This document shows, one piece after another, positions 55,354 through 63,847 of a stretch of DNA of 64,000 nucleotides (position 1 is the first letter of the stretch; every line of letters starts with the position of its first letter). Origin of the DNA: Pseudovibrio exalbescens (GTDB taxonomy: Bacteria > Pseudomonadota > Alphaproteobacteria > Rhizobiales > Stappiaceae); the NCBI RefSeq assembly GCF_028737195.1, contig NZ_JAQZAJ010000002.1, positions 496,001-560,000 of the forward strand. Reading direction: 5' to 3'. The translations under genes were made by a program, and so were the position numbers. The notes beneath the pieces were generated by a model that had not been told where the DNA came from, did no database searches, and worked only from the letters and a program-made list of their open reading frames with translations.

Positions 55354-56778
55354 CTAAGCCGCCGCTTCTGAAAGGCTTTTGAACGCCGCCAGTGCCCGAT
55401 CCCGAGAGGCTTTCACATCAACGATTGGTCGAGGGTAGGTCTCGCCCAGGGAAATGCCTGCTTCCTTGAGCACCAGCTCGGGTGCATCCCAAGGCTTGAA
55501 CAGGAACTTGTCAGGCAAGTTTGCCAGCTCCGGCACATAGTGGCGCGTGTAGCTGCCATCCGGATCGAACTTTTCCCCTTGCAAAACCGGATTGAACACA
55601 CGGAAGTATGGCGCAGCATCGGCCCCGCAGCCCGCAATCCACTGCCAGCTGGCGCTGTTATTGGCAAGATCTGCGTCAAACAGGCAATTCCAGAAGTGCT
55701 TTTCACCTTCTCGCCAGTCCATAAGCAGGTTCTTCACCAGAAATGACCCAACAACCATGCGAATTCGGTTGTGCATGTATCCGGTCTGCCAGAGTTCCCG
55801 CATACCTGCATCGACAAGGGGGTATCCAGTCATGCCCTTCTTCCAGCGGCGAAGCGCTTCTGCGTCGGTGCGCCAAGGAAAGGCATCGAACTTTTCCTGC
55901 AGGTTTTCTTCCGGAAGCTGCGGGTTGTTGTAAAGCAGGTTGTAGGAAAACTCCCGCCAGCCAAGTTCGCTCAGGAAATGATCTGCATCGCGGTCGATTT
56001 CTCTGTGGTGCACCGCCGCCCAGACTTGGTGCGGGGAAATTTCGCCAAAATGCAAATGCGGCGACAGGCGCGAAACTTTCGGCTTGGACGGGATGTTGCG
56101 CTCTTCCTTATAGCCGTTGATGCCGCTTTCCAAAAACGCGGCAAGGCGAGACTGCGCCGCCTTCTCCCCGATCGCCCAATGGCTGGCAATGGTCTTCCCC
56201 CACTCCCGCCGGGGCAGAAGGTTCAGGTCATCCAATTGAGTTGCGGCGCCGGGGGCAGCGGCGAACTTCAAGCCTTCGGGCGCCTTCATCGGCGATCTTG
56301 GCGGTAGACTTTGCAGGCAACCTTTCCGGTAAAATGGAGTGAAGACTTGATAGGGCTTTCCGTCTGCCTTCAAGATGTCCCAAGGTTCCCACAGCAAGGA
56401 CGCGTTGAAGCTCTCGCAATGAAGGTCCCGTGCTCTCAGGTCGGCCTTGATCCTCTTGTCCCGCTCCATGCGCCACGGTTCGTAGCAGCGGTTCCAGAGC
56501 ACCGCGTCTGCACCGAACTCGTCTATGAGTTCGTCCAGCACATCCTCTGCCTTGCCGCTTCTAATGATCAGGTGACCATCAAGTGATTGGTTGAGCGCCG
56601 CGAGGGAGTGGTGAAGCCACACTTTTGAAGCGCCGCCAAGCGCATGTTCTTCAGCGTCTTCAGTCTCCAGAATAAAAACAGGAAGCACCGCACCCGTTTC
56701 AGCCGCCGCTGACAGCGCAGGGTTGTCGCTGAGGCGCAGATCTTGCCTGAACCACATCAGGGCTGTTTTTGTGCTCAA
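55354..56778 (-). CDS. phrB: Deoxyribodipyrimidine photolyase (CPD photolyase, class I family)
   Basis: FAD-dependent light-driven repair enzyme. The N-terminal Rossmann domain starts TALMWFRQDLRLSDNPAL (in short WFRQDLRL); the FAD-binding domain has GWREFSYNLLYNNP (near residue 275), RRWKKGMTGYPLVDAGMREL (in short GYPLVDAGMREL), NRIRMVVGSFLVKNLL and DLANNSASWQWIAGCGADAAPYFR (in short NNSASWQWIAGCG). Tryptophans fit the electron-transfer triad. I prefer a TTG start at 56778, behind GGAAGG at 5 bases and matching the family's N-terminus; the ATG at 56796 has a site too close. Cryptochrome is an alternative. Confidence 0.92.
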   Translation of the reverse strand: MSTKTALMWFRQDLRLSDNPALSAAAETGAVLPVFILETEDAEEHALGGASKVWLHHSLAALNQSLDGHLIIRSGKAEDVLDELIDEFGADAVLWNRCYEPWRMERDKRIKADLRARDLHCESFNASLLWEPWDILKADGKPYQVFTPFYRKGCLQSLPPRSPMKAPEGLKFAAAPGAATQLDDLNLLPRREWGKTIASHWAIGEKAAQSRLAAFLESGINGYKEERNIPSKPKVSRLSPHLHFGEISPHQVWAAVHHREIDRDADHFLSELGWREFSYNLLYNNPQLPEENLQEKFDAFPWRTDAEALRRWKKGMTGYPLVDAGMRELWQTGYMHNRIRMVVGSFLVKNLLMDWREGEKHFWNCLFDADLANNSASWQWIAGCGADAAPYFRVFNPVLQGEKFDPDGSYTRHYVPELANLPDKFLFKPWDAPELVLKEAGISLGETYPRPIVDVKASRDRALAAFKSLSEAAA

Positions 56779-57285
56779 GTGAACCTTCCTTTTCATTCCT
56801 ATGAAAATTCCAATGATGTCCGCAGGTTAGCGTGCTTGGTGCAGCGGGAACATAGTGCGCTGGGGGCGCACGGCAACCATTTGCCCGCTAACCAGCGGAA
56901 AATGCAAGGCAAACCACTCCTTTTCGGGAGCTGGCATGGCGGGCGGATCATCATGCTCTCTGTTCCGTTGGCGTCATGCAATGTGACAGCTGGTGACATT
57001 TTTGTTTTCACTAAATGCACAAATTGCATTTTGATGAATTCGTTTCATTTTTATACATCGTGAATAGTTGGTTCAAGACCGATGCTATATTCATATAAGA
57101 TATTGTAAATATTGTACTATTAAAAATGGGAGATAATTTTCATTGAAAGTTCAAATAACTGTCATTCAGTTGTTTCCCTGGTGGGTAAGATCCTCTGCAT
57201 TCCGTATCCATTGGAAGACAGGGGTGATCTTCAGGGTGCGGATGGAAACAGATCGCGTTTCATTTTACCTGTCTGGAGTTCAGTT
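56779..57285. promoter_or_regulatory. Divergent phr-ugp control region
   Basis: 507 bases with an AT-rich core. ATATTGTA occurs twice with a 1-base gap (57100-57107 and 57109-57116), a 9-bp direct repeat of the kind bound by regulators. A candidate Pho box (CTGTCAT, 57159-57165, with a weak second repeat TTGTTTC 4 bases on) lies 120 bases before ugpB; this would fit PhoB control of ugp, but the second repeat matches poorly. TTCAAG (57072-57077) and TATAAG (57094-57099) at 16 bases are a possible promoter. All are pattern matches. Confidence 0.4.
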
Positions 57286-58596
57286 ATGTCGTACCGCACT
57301 ACAGCCGCCCGCATTGTTGCCTTTGCAGCGCTTGCAACCACATCCACCGCGTCTTTCGCAGCAACCGAAGTTTCTTGGTGGCATGCCATGGGCGGCCGTC
57401 TTGGCGAAGTCGTCAATGAAATCTCTGCAAACTACAACGCCTCTCAGGACGTTTGTCAGCTGACTCCAGTTTACAAGGGCACCTACGAGGAGACCCTGAC
57501 CGCTGGTATCGCTGCATTCCGTGCAGGCGAGCAGCCAAACATCATTCAGGTGTTCGATGCTGGTGCAGCAACCATCATCGGCGCGAAAGGCGCTGTCACG
57601 CCAGCAGAAGACCTGCTGAAAGACGCCGGTGCAGACTTCGACATCAACGACTACATCGCAGGTGTTCGCTACTTCTACGCCGACACCAACGGCAAGATGA
57701 TCGGCATGCCGTTCAACTCTTCCACGCCAATCCTCTACTACAACGAGGAAGCTCTTAACAAGGCTGGCGTTCAGCCTCCAAAGACTTGGGAAGAGTTCGA
57801 AGCCATCGCGCCAAAGCTGAAGGAAGCTGGTTACATTCCGCTCACTCAGTCGCACCTGCCATGGATCTTCACCGAGAACTTCATGTCTCGTCACGACCTG
57901 CCATTTGCAACCAATGCAAACGGTTATGAAGGCGCAGAAGGCACCGAGATCCTCGTAAACAACGATGCGATCAAGGCTCACTTCTCAAAGGTCAAGGAAT
58001 GGCTCGATCAAGACCTGTTCGCTTGGTACGGCACCGGTTGGGCTGACAACCAGAAGCCTTTCCAGGAAGGTGAAGCTGCAATGTGGCTCGGTTCTTCCGG
58101 TTCCTTCGGTGGTCTCATGAAGGCGACAGAATTCGACTTCTCCGCAACTTACCTGCCATATTGGGCTTCTGTGCATGAGACCGGCACCAACACCTTCATC
58201 GGTGGCGCGGCTCTGTTCGCCATGTCCGGCAAGCCAAAGGCTGAAAACGATTGTGTTGCGAACTTCTACAGCTACCTGACATCCCCGGAAGTACAGTACT
58301 TCTGGCACAAGGAAACCGGCTACGTGCCGATCACCAACGCTGCATACGAGCTGGCTCAGCAGGATGGTCACTACGAGCGTTTCCCAGCGGCCGAAATCGG
58401 CATCCAGCAGCTGACCCTGCCGGGCGGTGAGAACACCAAGGGTTACCGCATGGGCTTCTACGTCCAGATCCGCGATGTAATGAACCGCGAATACGGCAAG
58501 ATCTTCTCCGGCGAAGCTTCTGTTGAGGAAGCATTCGACACCATCGAAGAAGAGTCCAACAAGCTGCTTGGCCGTTTCGCAAAGACCTCTGGCTAA
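57286..58596 (+). CDS. ugpB: Glycerol-3-phosphate ABC transporter, substrate-binding protein
   Basis: 436-residue periplasmic binding protein. A signal peptide covers about residues 1-25 (cleavage near SFA-AT). The mature start TEVSWWHAMGGRLGEVVNEI (in short WWHAMGGRLGEVV) and the later GMPFNSSTPILYYNEEAL (in short MPFNSSTPILYYN) are close to UgpB. I use the ATG at 57286, with GGAG 7 bases upstream, because a secretion signal begins there; the frame upstream is untranslated leader. It is first in ugpB-A-E-C. Substrate specificity (glycerol 3-phosphate, and glycerophosphodiesters in relatives) is inferred from similarity. Confidence 0.94.
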   Translation: MSYRTTAARIVAFAALATTSTASFAATEVSWWHAMGGRLGEVVNEISANYNASQDVCQLTPVYKGTYEETLTAGIAAFRAGEQPNIIQVFDAGAATIIGAKGAVTPAEDLLKDAGADFDINDYIAGVRYFYADTNGKMIGMPFNSSTPILYYNEEALNKAGVQPPKTWEEFEAIAPKLKEAGYIPLTQSHLPWIFTENFMSRHDLPFATNANGYEGAEGTEILVNNDAIKAHFSKVKEWLDQDLFAWYGTGWADNQKPFQEGEAAMWLGSSGSFGGLMKATEFDFSATYLPYWASVHETGTNTFIGGAALFAMSGKPKAENDCVANFYSYLTSPEVQYFWHKETGYVPITNAAYELAQQDGHYERFPAAEIGIQQLTLPGGENTKGYRMGFYVQIRDVMNREYGKIFSGEASVEEAFDTIEEESNKLLGRFAKTSG

Positions 58597-58623
58597 GTTT
58601 AGTTCCAGCGTCTTAAGCCAAGG

Positions 58624-58653
58624 CCGAAGGCACCCATGTGTGCCTTCGGTTTT
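58624..58653 (+). terminator. Intercistronic hairpin after ugpB
   Basis: CCGAAGGCAC and GTGCCTTCGG form a perfect 10-bp stem with a 6-base loop, followed by TTTTC. It sits 27 bases after ugpB and 72 before ugpA. Typically such a hairpin partly terminates or stabilises the upstream mRNA so that the binding protein is made in excess over the permease. Confidence 0.8.
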
Positions 58654-58724
58654 CTGGTAAACAGAGCCAGCGCGCCGCCGCCGCTCGGCTCTGCTGCCAA
58701 TTCCCAGTTACACCGGGCAGGCCC

Positions 58725-59606
58725 ATGAAAAGAGTACAGTTCGCCAATCCGCTGATGCCATACATGCTGCTGTTGCCGCAGTTGGTCATCGTGGCGGTTT
58801 TCTTCCTTTGGCCCGCTGCCGAAGCGGTCCGCGCCTCGTTTTATCTTGAAGACCCGTTTGGTTTCGGGGCCACCTTTGTGGGGTTCGACAACTTCACTGA
58901 TGCGCTCTCTAGCAGCGATTATGGAAGAACGGCGCGTTTCACTCTTGGGTTTACTGCTGTTACGGCATTTTTCTCACTTGCCATCGCTCTCTTGCTCGCG
59001 GTGAAAGCCGACAGCGTCATCCGTGGGGCCTCCAGCTATCGCACGCTTCTCATGTGGGTCTACGCCATTGCGCCGCCGGTTGCCGGTCTCATCGGCGTCA
59101 TGTTGTTTGACCAGCACATCGGCCCGCTTTCGGAAATGGCTCGCTTTTTGGGCTGGGACATGCAGATCGGCGTGAACTACTACGATACAGCCTTTGCAAT
59201 GGTGGTCATTTCGGTGTGGAAGCAGGTGCCGATCAACTTCATCTTCTTTCTCTCTGGTTTGCAGAGCGTCCCCAAGTCCGTTCAGGAAGCTGCGGCCATT
59301 GATTGCCGCTCCGGCACACGCCGCTTCTGGACCGTTACGTTCCCACTGCTGGCACCGACGGGCTTCTTCCTGCTGATCATCAACATCACCTACGCCCTGT
59401 TTGACACCTTCGGCATCATTGATCTCGTGCTAAAAGGGGAGCCGGGCAACAATCCGGTCACACTGGTCTACAAGGTGTTCCTTGATGGCTTTCGCGGCAA
59501 TGACCTTGGGGGCTCCTCCGCCCAGTCGGTCATTCTCATGATCCTTGTATTCGTGCTCACGGTTGTGCAGTTCCGCATGATCGAACGCCGCGTTCATTAC
59601 AATTGA
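58725..59606 (+). CDS. ugpA: Glycerol-3-phosphate ABC transporter, permease UgpA
   Basis: 293-residue inner-membrane permease with six transmembrane helices; the MalF-type EAA loop is seen in QEAAAIDCRSGTRRFWTVTFPLL (in short EAAAIDCRS...TFPLL) near residue 190-210, where it docks on the ATPase. I start at the ATG at 58725 (MKRVQFANPLM), which has a normal N-terminus; an upstream ATG adds 29 unconserved residues. It overlaps the ugpE reading frame start region. Confidence 0.93.
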   Translation: MKRVQFANPLMPYMLLLPQLVIVAVFFLWPAAEAVRASFYLEDPFGFGATFVGFDNFTDALSSSDYGRTARFTLGFTAVTAFFSLAIALLLAVKADSVIRGASSYRTLLMWVYAIAPPVAGLIGVMLFDQHIGPLSEMARFLGWDMQIGVNYYDTAFAMVVISVWKQVPINFIFFLSGLQSVPKSVQEAAAIDCRSGTRRFWTVTFPLLAPTGFFLLIINITYALFDTFGIIDLVLKGEPGNNPVTLVYKVFLDGFRGNDLGGSSAQSVILMILVFVLTVVQFRMIERRVHYN

Positions 59607-59617
59607 GGAGCGCCTCC

Positions 59618-60460
59618 ATGAAACGTGAACATATCTTTGATCACCTGATCCTCATCATCGGCGCGCTGTTCATGATTGTTCCTGTCGTCGTAGCCTTCAT
59701 GACCTCTACCCATGATGCGGTTTCGATCTACAAGAATGGCCTTCAGCTCACATGGGGCGGTCACTTCGAAGAGACCTATCGCGCCGTGCTTACGGAAGCA
59801 GGTGGCTTTACCAAGAGCGTCACCGGTCTCACGATGCTCCAGAACTCTCTGATCCTGGGCCTAGGCTTTGCCATCGGCAAAATCGTGATCTCCATGCTGG
59901 CGGCCTATGCCATCGTGTATTTCCGCTTTCCCCTTGGCACCTTCTTCTTCTGGATCATTTTTTCCACGCTGCTGCTGCCGCTGGAAGTGCGCATTCTGCC
60001 AAGCTACGAAATTGTGCAGGGCCTTGGCATGATGAACTCCTACTCCGGTCTCATCGTGCCTCTGATTGCTTCAGCCACTGGCACGTTCTACTTCCGGCAG
60101 TTCTTCAAGTCTGTACCGGATGAGTTGGTGGAGGCGGCGCGAATTGATGGCGCTGGGCCGGTCAAGTTCTTCATCGATATTCTTGTGCCGCTGTCCAAGA
60201 CCATGATTGCGGCGATCTTCATCATCATGTTCGTTTACGGCTGGAACCAGTATCTCTGGCCAACTCTAATTACGACCGACGAAACGTTCTTCACCCTTGT
60301 ACGTGGCATGAAGCAAATCCTTCAGGTTTGGATCGGGGCGCAGATCCCGGACACCAACCAGGCCATGGCTTTGGCCGTGCTGGCCATGCTCCCGCCGGTG
60401 ATCATTGTGGTCGTGTTCCAGTCCTGGTTCGTCAAGGGGCTGGTGGAAAGCGAGAAATAA
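59618..60460 (+). CDS. ugpE: Glycerol-3-phosphate ABC transporter, permease UgpE
   Basis: 280-residue partner permease (MalG type) with six transmembrane helices. The EAA loop is [22 protein letters not shown] (in short [14 protein letters not shown]) near residue 172. I start at the ATG at 59618, with GGAG 7 bases upstream; a nearby longer frame overlaps ugpA. It is 11 bases after the ugpA stop and precedes the ATPase gene. Confidence 0.93.
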   Translation: MKREHIFDHLILIIGALFMIVPVVVAFMTSTHDAVSIYKNGLQLTWGGHFEETYRAVLTEAGGFTKSVTGLTMLQNSLILGLGFAIGKIVISMLAAYAIVYFRFPLGTFFFWIIFSTLLLPLEVRILPSYEIVQGLGMMNSYSGLIVPLIASATGTFYFRQFFKSVPDELVEAARIDGAGPVKFFIDILVPLSKTMIAAIFIIMFVYGWNQYLWPTLITTDETFFTLVRGMKQILQVWIGAQIPDTNQAMALAVLAMLPPVIIVVVFQSWFVKGLVESEK

Positions 60461-60461
60461 A

Positions 60462-61565
60462 ATGGCAGGCATCTCACTCAACAACGTTCGCAAAACCTAC
60501 GCTGGCGGGGTCTCTGCCGTGAAGGGCGTCTCGCTCGATATCGAGGATGGCGAGTTCATCGTGCTCGTCGGCCCGTCCGGCTGCGGCAAATCCACCTTGT
60601 TGCGCATGGTTGCAGGTCTGGAAACCATCACAGATGGTGAGGTCACCATTGGCGATCGCGTCGTCAACAAAATCGAGCCAGCAGACCGCGACATTGCCAT
60701 GGTGTTCCAGAACTATGCGCTCTACCCGCATATGTCGGTTTACAACAACCTTGCGTATGGTCTGAAAAACCGAGGCATCGGCAAGGCCGAAATAGATCGC
60801 CGCGTGCGCGAGGCTGCGCGGATCCTGGAGATTGCCGATTATCTGGACCGAAAGCCACGGGCCCTTTCTGGTGGTCAGCGTCAACGTGTGGCCATGGGCC
60901 GGGCCATCGTGCGTGAGCCTGCTGCCTTCCTGTTTGATGAGCCCTTGTCAAATCTGGATGCCAAACTGCGCGTTCAGATGCGCATCGAAATCAAGAAGCT
61001 GCAAAAGTCACTCGGCACTACCAGCCTCTATGTCACCCACGATCAGTTGGAAGCCATGACGCTTGCGGACCGTCTTGTGGTGCTCAACGGCGGCCAGGTG
61101 GAGCAGATCGGCACGCCGATCGATGTCTACGAGAACCCAGCATCCACCTTCGTGGCGAGCTTCATTGGGTCTCCCGCCATGAACCTCATGGAGATCGAGC
61201 GCTCCGGAGAAGGCTGGGCCTTGAGCCGCGGGGAGGGCCTGTCGCTGACCTGCAGCCTCAACGAGACAAGCGCCATACTCGGTCTTCGCCCGGAAGACCT
61301 TCACATCATTGAGGGCGACGGTGCTATCAACGACCCTCTCATGCTCTCTGTCGTCGTCACAGCCGTCGAGCCAGTCGGCGCTGAGAGTTATGTTCATGCC
61401 ACTCTGGGAGAAACGGGGCAGGAAATCATCGTCCGGGCACCCGGTAAACAACACTTTGAGGTTGGATCGGTCCTCAAAGTGGCTGCGAAGAAAGAAAAGC
61501 TGCATTTCTTTTCTTCGGAAACCGGTAAGGCCATTGCGCTGGAAGGCAATCTTCAGCCAGCGTAA
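60462..61565 (+). CDS. ugpC: Glycerol-3-phosphate ABC transporter, ATP-binding protein
   Basis: 367-residue MalK/UgpC-type ATPase. Walker [10 protein letters not shown] is near residue 37, the Q-loop FQNYALYP near 81, the ABC signature [16 protein letters not shown] (in short LSGGQRQR) near 134, Walker [12 protein letters not shown] near 154 and the switch His in [10 protein letters not shown] near 190. The C-terminal TOBE/regulatory domain (about 235-367) contains [10 protein letters not shown]. Start ATG at 60462, just after the ugpE stop. Terminator follows. Confidence 0.95.
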   Translation: MAGISLNNVRKTYAGGVSAVKGVSLDIEDGEFIVLVGPSGCGKSTLLRMVAGLETITDGEVTIGDRVVNKIEPADRDIAMVFQNYALYPHMSVYNNLAYGLKNRGIGKAEIDRRVREAARILEIADYLDRKPRALSGGQRQRVAMGRAIVREPAAFLFDEPLSNLDAKLRVQMRIEIKKLQKSLGTTSLYVTHDQLEAMTLADRLVVLNGGQVEQIGTPIDVYENPASTFVASFIGSPAMNLMEIERSGEGWALSRGEGLSLTCSLNETSAILGLRPEDLHIIEGDGAINDPLMLSVVVTAVEPVGAESYVHATLGETGQEIIVRAPGKQHFEVGSVLKVAAKKEKLHFFSSETGKAIALEGNLQPA

Positions 61566-61595
61566 TCTGCGAGCCAAGCCCTTCCTGAGGTGGCT

Positions 61596-61624
61596 AAGCC
61601 CGGCCTTTGCGCCGGGCTTTCTCG
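61596..61624 (+). terminator. Terminator of the ugp operon
   Basis: AAGCCCGGC and GCCGGGCTT form a 9-bp stem with a 6-base loop, followed by TCTC. The T-tract is weak, but the stem is strong and 30 bases after the ugpC stop. Confidence 0.78.
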
Positions 61625-61692
61625 TCTCTGGTCAACAAAATCTGTGTCATTTGAACGCATCGCTACGCTTTCGGATTTTAAATGAAATAACT

Positions 61693-61707
61693 TGATATAA
61701 AAACTCA
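61693..61707 (+). promoter_or_regulatory. Candidate RirA-type iron-responsive box upstream of hutW
   Basis: TGA-N9-TCA (TGATATAAAAACTCA), 50 bases before the hutW ATG, has the layout described for RirA iron-responsive operators in rhizobia and relatives. The pattern is short and could occur by chance; the heme-use genes after it raise its plausibility. Confidence 0.4.
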
Positions 61708-61756
61708 TATTTAGCCAGCCGCCGCTAGTGAAACCCGAACTGATCAGTAGGTATTC

Positions 61757-63103
61757 ATGAGCGTAAGCGAGCTTGAGCAGCTATTTGCCAACACATCCGG
61801 CAACCCGATTCAGCATGCATTCACCCGTCGCGGCGGGCATATGCCGGGCGCAGCCGGAACAGACATCCCTGTAGAGGACCATCAGGATGTTTGGTCCCAG
61901 CTTCAGGCCAAGCGGCGGTCTGGGCCAACGGTCATGTATCTGCACGTTCCGTTCTGCGCCAATCACTGCCTGTTTTGCGGCTTCTATCGTAACAAGTGGC
62001 AGGAGGCGCATTCCGCCCCTTATACCAATGCCTTGATCAAGGAGTTGGAGCGCGACGCCTCGTCCCTTGCATCCACGTCGGGCCCCATCAATGCCGTCTA
62101 TTTTGGAGGCGGAACGCCAACTGCATTGCACGCAAAGGATTTGCAGCGCCTCATCCGTCGCATAACGGACCTTTTCCCGCTCGCAGCGGACTGTGAGATC
62201 ACTGTTGAAGGCCGGATCTACCACTTTGATGATGACAAGATCGAGACCTGTCTGGATGCCGGGGCCAATCGCTTTTCAACGGGCGTCCAGTCCTTCAACA
62301 CGCAAGTCCGCAGGCGGCAGGGACGGAAAGCAACCGGCGAGGAGGCCATTCGCTTCTTCGAAGGCCTGCGGGACCGAAACCGCGCTGCCATAATTTGTGA
62401 CCTCATCCTCGGCTTGCCTGACCAGTCAGCAGACGTGTGGCTGCATGACCTTCAAACTGTAACGGACTTGGGGCTGGATGGCGTGGATCTTTACACCTTG
62501 GCCGTGTTTCCGGGCTCGCCGCTGTCCTTGGCCATCAAAAAGGGCAGGATCAGCCCATCTGCGCCCCTCCCGGAGCAGGGTCTCATGTACCAAACCGGGC
62601 TAGAGTATCTGGCCGCGCGTGGCTGGCGGCAATTGTCTTCAAGCCATTGGGCGCGCGGCACCAGAGAGCGGAACCTCTACAACAGTTTGTTGAAATCCGG
62701 TGCTCAGTGCCTGGCTTTTGGCGCAGGTGCCGGGGGTGGCTTGAACAATTTCAGCTACACCAACCATGCGGACTTGGCGGCCTACTATGAGCAAGTGAAC
62801 CGGGGTGTGAAGCCCTTGGCATCCCTGTCAAAAAACGATGCGCTTGCAACGCCGCTCAACCATTTGGCTGCGGGCGTGGAGTCTATGCGCATCGATCTGG
62901 CTGCGCTGGAAAGCAACGAACACCTTGATCAAGGCTTCCTTCAATTCATGACACCGCTTCTGGACAACTGGCGCGCGGCGCAGCTGGTTGAGGGAGAGGC
63001 CGTACTTACGCTCACCACCGCTGGCCGTTTTTGGCACCAGACCCTCTTGACCAATCTGAAGGCAGCCCTGCGGCTCTGGTGCGCCAGCCATCAGCCAACT
63101 TGA
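61757..63103 (+). CDS. hutW: Radical SAM heme-utilisation protein HutW/ChuW
   Basis: 448-residue radical SAM enzyme of the HemN-like group. The cluster motif CANHCLFC (CxxxCxxC, about residues 71-78) is preceded by YLHVPF; the SAM-contacting YFGGGTPTAL is near 115 and the TxVEGR...D segment near 154. ChuW-type members open the heme ring without oxygen while methylating it. It is followed by the HutX gene after 30 bases, the partner seen in heme-use clusters; this is why I prefer HutW to coproporphyrinogen dehydrogenase (HemN/HemW). Confidence 0.88.
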   Translation: MSVSELEQLFANTSGNPIQHAFTRRGGHMPGAAGTDIPVEDHQDVWSQLQAKRRSGPTVMYLHVPFCANHCLFCGFYRNKWQEAHSAPYTNALIKELERDASSLASTSGPINAVYFGGGTPTALHAKDLQRLIRRITDLFPLAADCEITVEGRIYHFDDDKIETCLDAGANRFSTGVQSFNTQVRRRQGRKATGEEAIRFFEGLRDRNRAAIICDLILGLPDQSADVWLHDLQTVTDLGLDGVDLYTLAVFPGSPLSLAIKKGRISPSAPLPEQGLMYQTGLEYLAARGWRQLSSSHWARGTRERNLYNSLLKSGAQCLAFGAGAGGGLNNFSYTNHADLAAYYEQVNRGVKPLASLSKNDALATPLNHLAAGVESMRIDLAALESNEHLDQGFLQFMTPLLDNWRAAQLVEGEAVLTLTTAGRFWHQTLLTNLKAALRLWCASHQPT

Positions 63104-63133
63104 GCCACATTTCCCAACACAAGGATAGACAAC

Positions 63134-63631
63134 ATGACAACAGTTTTGGACCAACTGAAAAAGCAGCTGGCTGAGAACCCCGCAGGGATCTTGGAGAACA
63201 TTGCAAAAGAGCATCAAGTGTCTGTGGCAGATACCATCAGGTGCCTGCCGGAGGACATGTGGCGCGAGCTGGACGGGTCTCATTTCGAGCAGATCATCAA
63301 GGAAATCCCGGAGTGGGGGGCTGTGACCACAATAGCCAACACGGGCGACATGATCTTCGAGGTCTCGGGGGTGTTTCCACGAGGCACCTTTGCACGGGGC
63401 TACTACAATCTGAAGAAAACCGAGGGCGGGTTCTCCGGCCATATCAAGGAAGATGCCTGCCATGCGATCCTGTTTTTGAAGCGTCCATTCTTCTCCAAGC
63501 TATCAGCCTCCATCAATTTCATCAATGCCGACGGGGATTGCTATCTGAAAATCTTCCTCGGCCGTGATGAGGAGGGGAAATTGCGCGCAGACCAGTTGGA
63601 GAAGTTCCACGCGCTATCGGATTGGGCATGA
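63134..63631 (+). CDS. hutX: Heme utilisation cytosolic carrier protein HutX
   Basis: 165-residue HutX/ChuX-family heme-binding protein that accepts heme after import and hands it on. Family-like stretches are LPEDMWRELDGSHFEQIIKEIPEWG (in short CLPEDMWREL and IPEWG), FEVSGVFPRGTFARGYYNL (in short PRGTFARGYYNL) and FLKRPFFSKLSASINF (in short KRPFFSKLS). It lies 30 bases after hutW in one operon. The third common member, HutZ, does not follow: an Hsp20 gene comes next. Confidence 0.88.
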   Translation: MTTVLDQLKKQLAENPAGILENIAKEHQVSVADTIRCLPEDMWRELDGSHFEQIIKEIPEWGAVTTIANTGDMIFEVSGVFPRGTFARGYYNLKKTEGGFSGHIKEDACHAILFLKRPFFSKLSASINFINADGDCYLKIFLGRDEEGKLRADQLEKFHALSDWA

Positions 63632-63728
63632 GCAGGGGGGCGGGCACTGAGCTTTCCACACGCTGGCCAAAACAAACGGGGAGATCTGAAGAGATTTGAG
63701 CCGCCAAACAAGCGAATGGTGGTCACAA

Positions 63729-63757
63729 CTTGAATCCTCCCGCCGTTATCGCCATAT
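63729..63757 (+). promoter_or_regulatory. Sigma-32 type heat-shock promoter of the Hsp20 gene
   Basis: CTTGAA (63729-63734) and CGCCATAT (63750-63757) are 15 bases apart. This matches the heat-shock consensus (CTTGAA and CCCCATxT) closely. Transcription would start near 63765, giving a leader of about 83 bases. Confidence 0.8.
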
Positions 63758-63765
63758 TCCAAAAG

Positions 63766-63847
63766 AACAGAGACAGTGCTGCTGTCCTGCACATCCGGAT
63801 GCCAAGAGTGGGTCCGGACCAAGGTCGCTTTAGAAAGGACTTTGACG
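63766..63847 (+). promoter_or_regulatory. ROSE-type RNA thermometer in the Hsp20 leader
   Basis: The leader ends with a hairpin in which GTCGCTTT (63824-63831) pairs with the AAAGGAC that contains the Shine-Dalgarno (63834-63840). The pairing leaves one bulged G (63827) in TCGCT opposite AGGA, which is the diagnostic ROSE feature (UYGCU against AGGA). Upstream self-complementary stretches (GTGC/GCAC, CATCCGGATG and GGTCCGGACC) form the additional stems typical of ROSE leaders. It should block translation at low temperature and open on heating. Confidence 0.8.
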
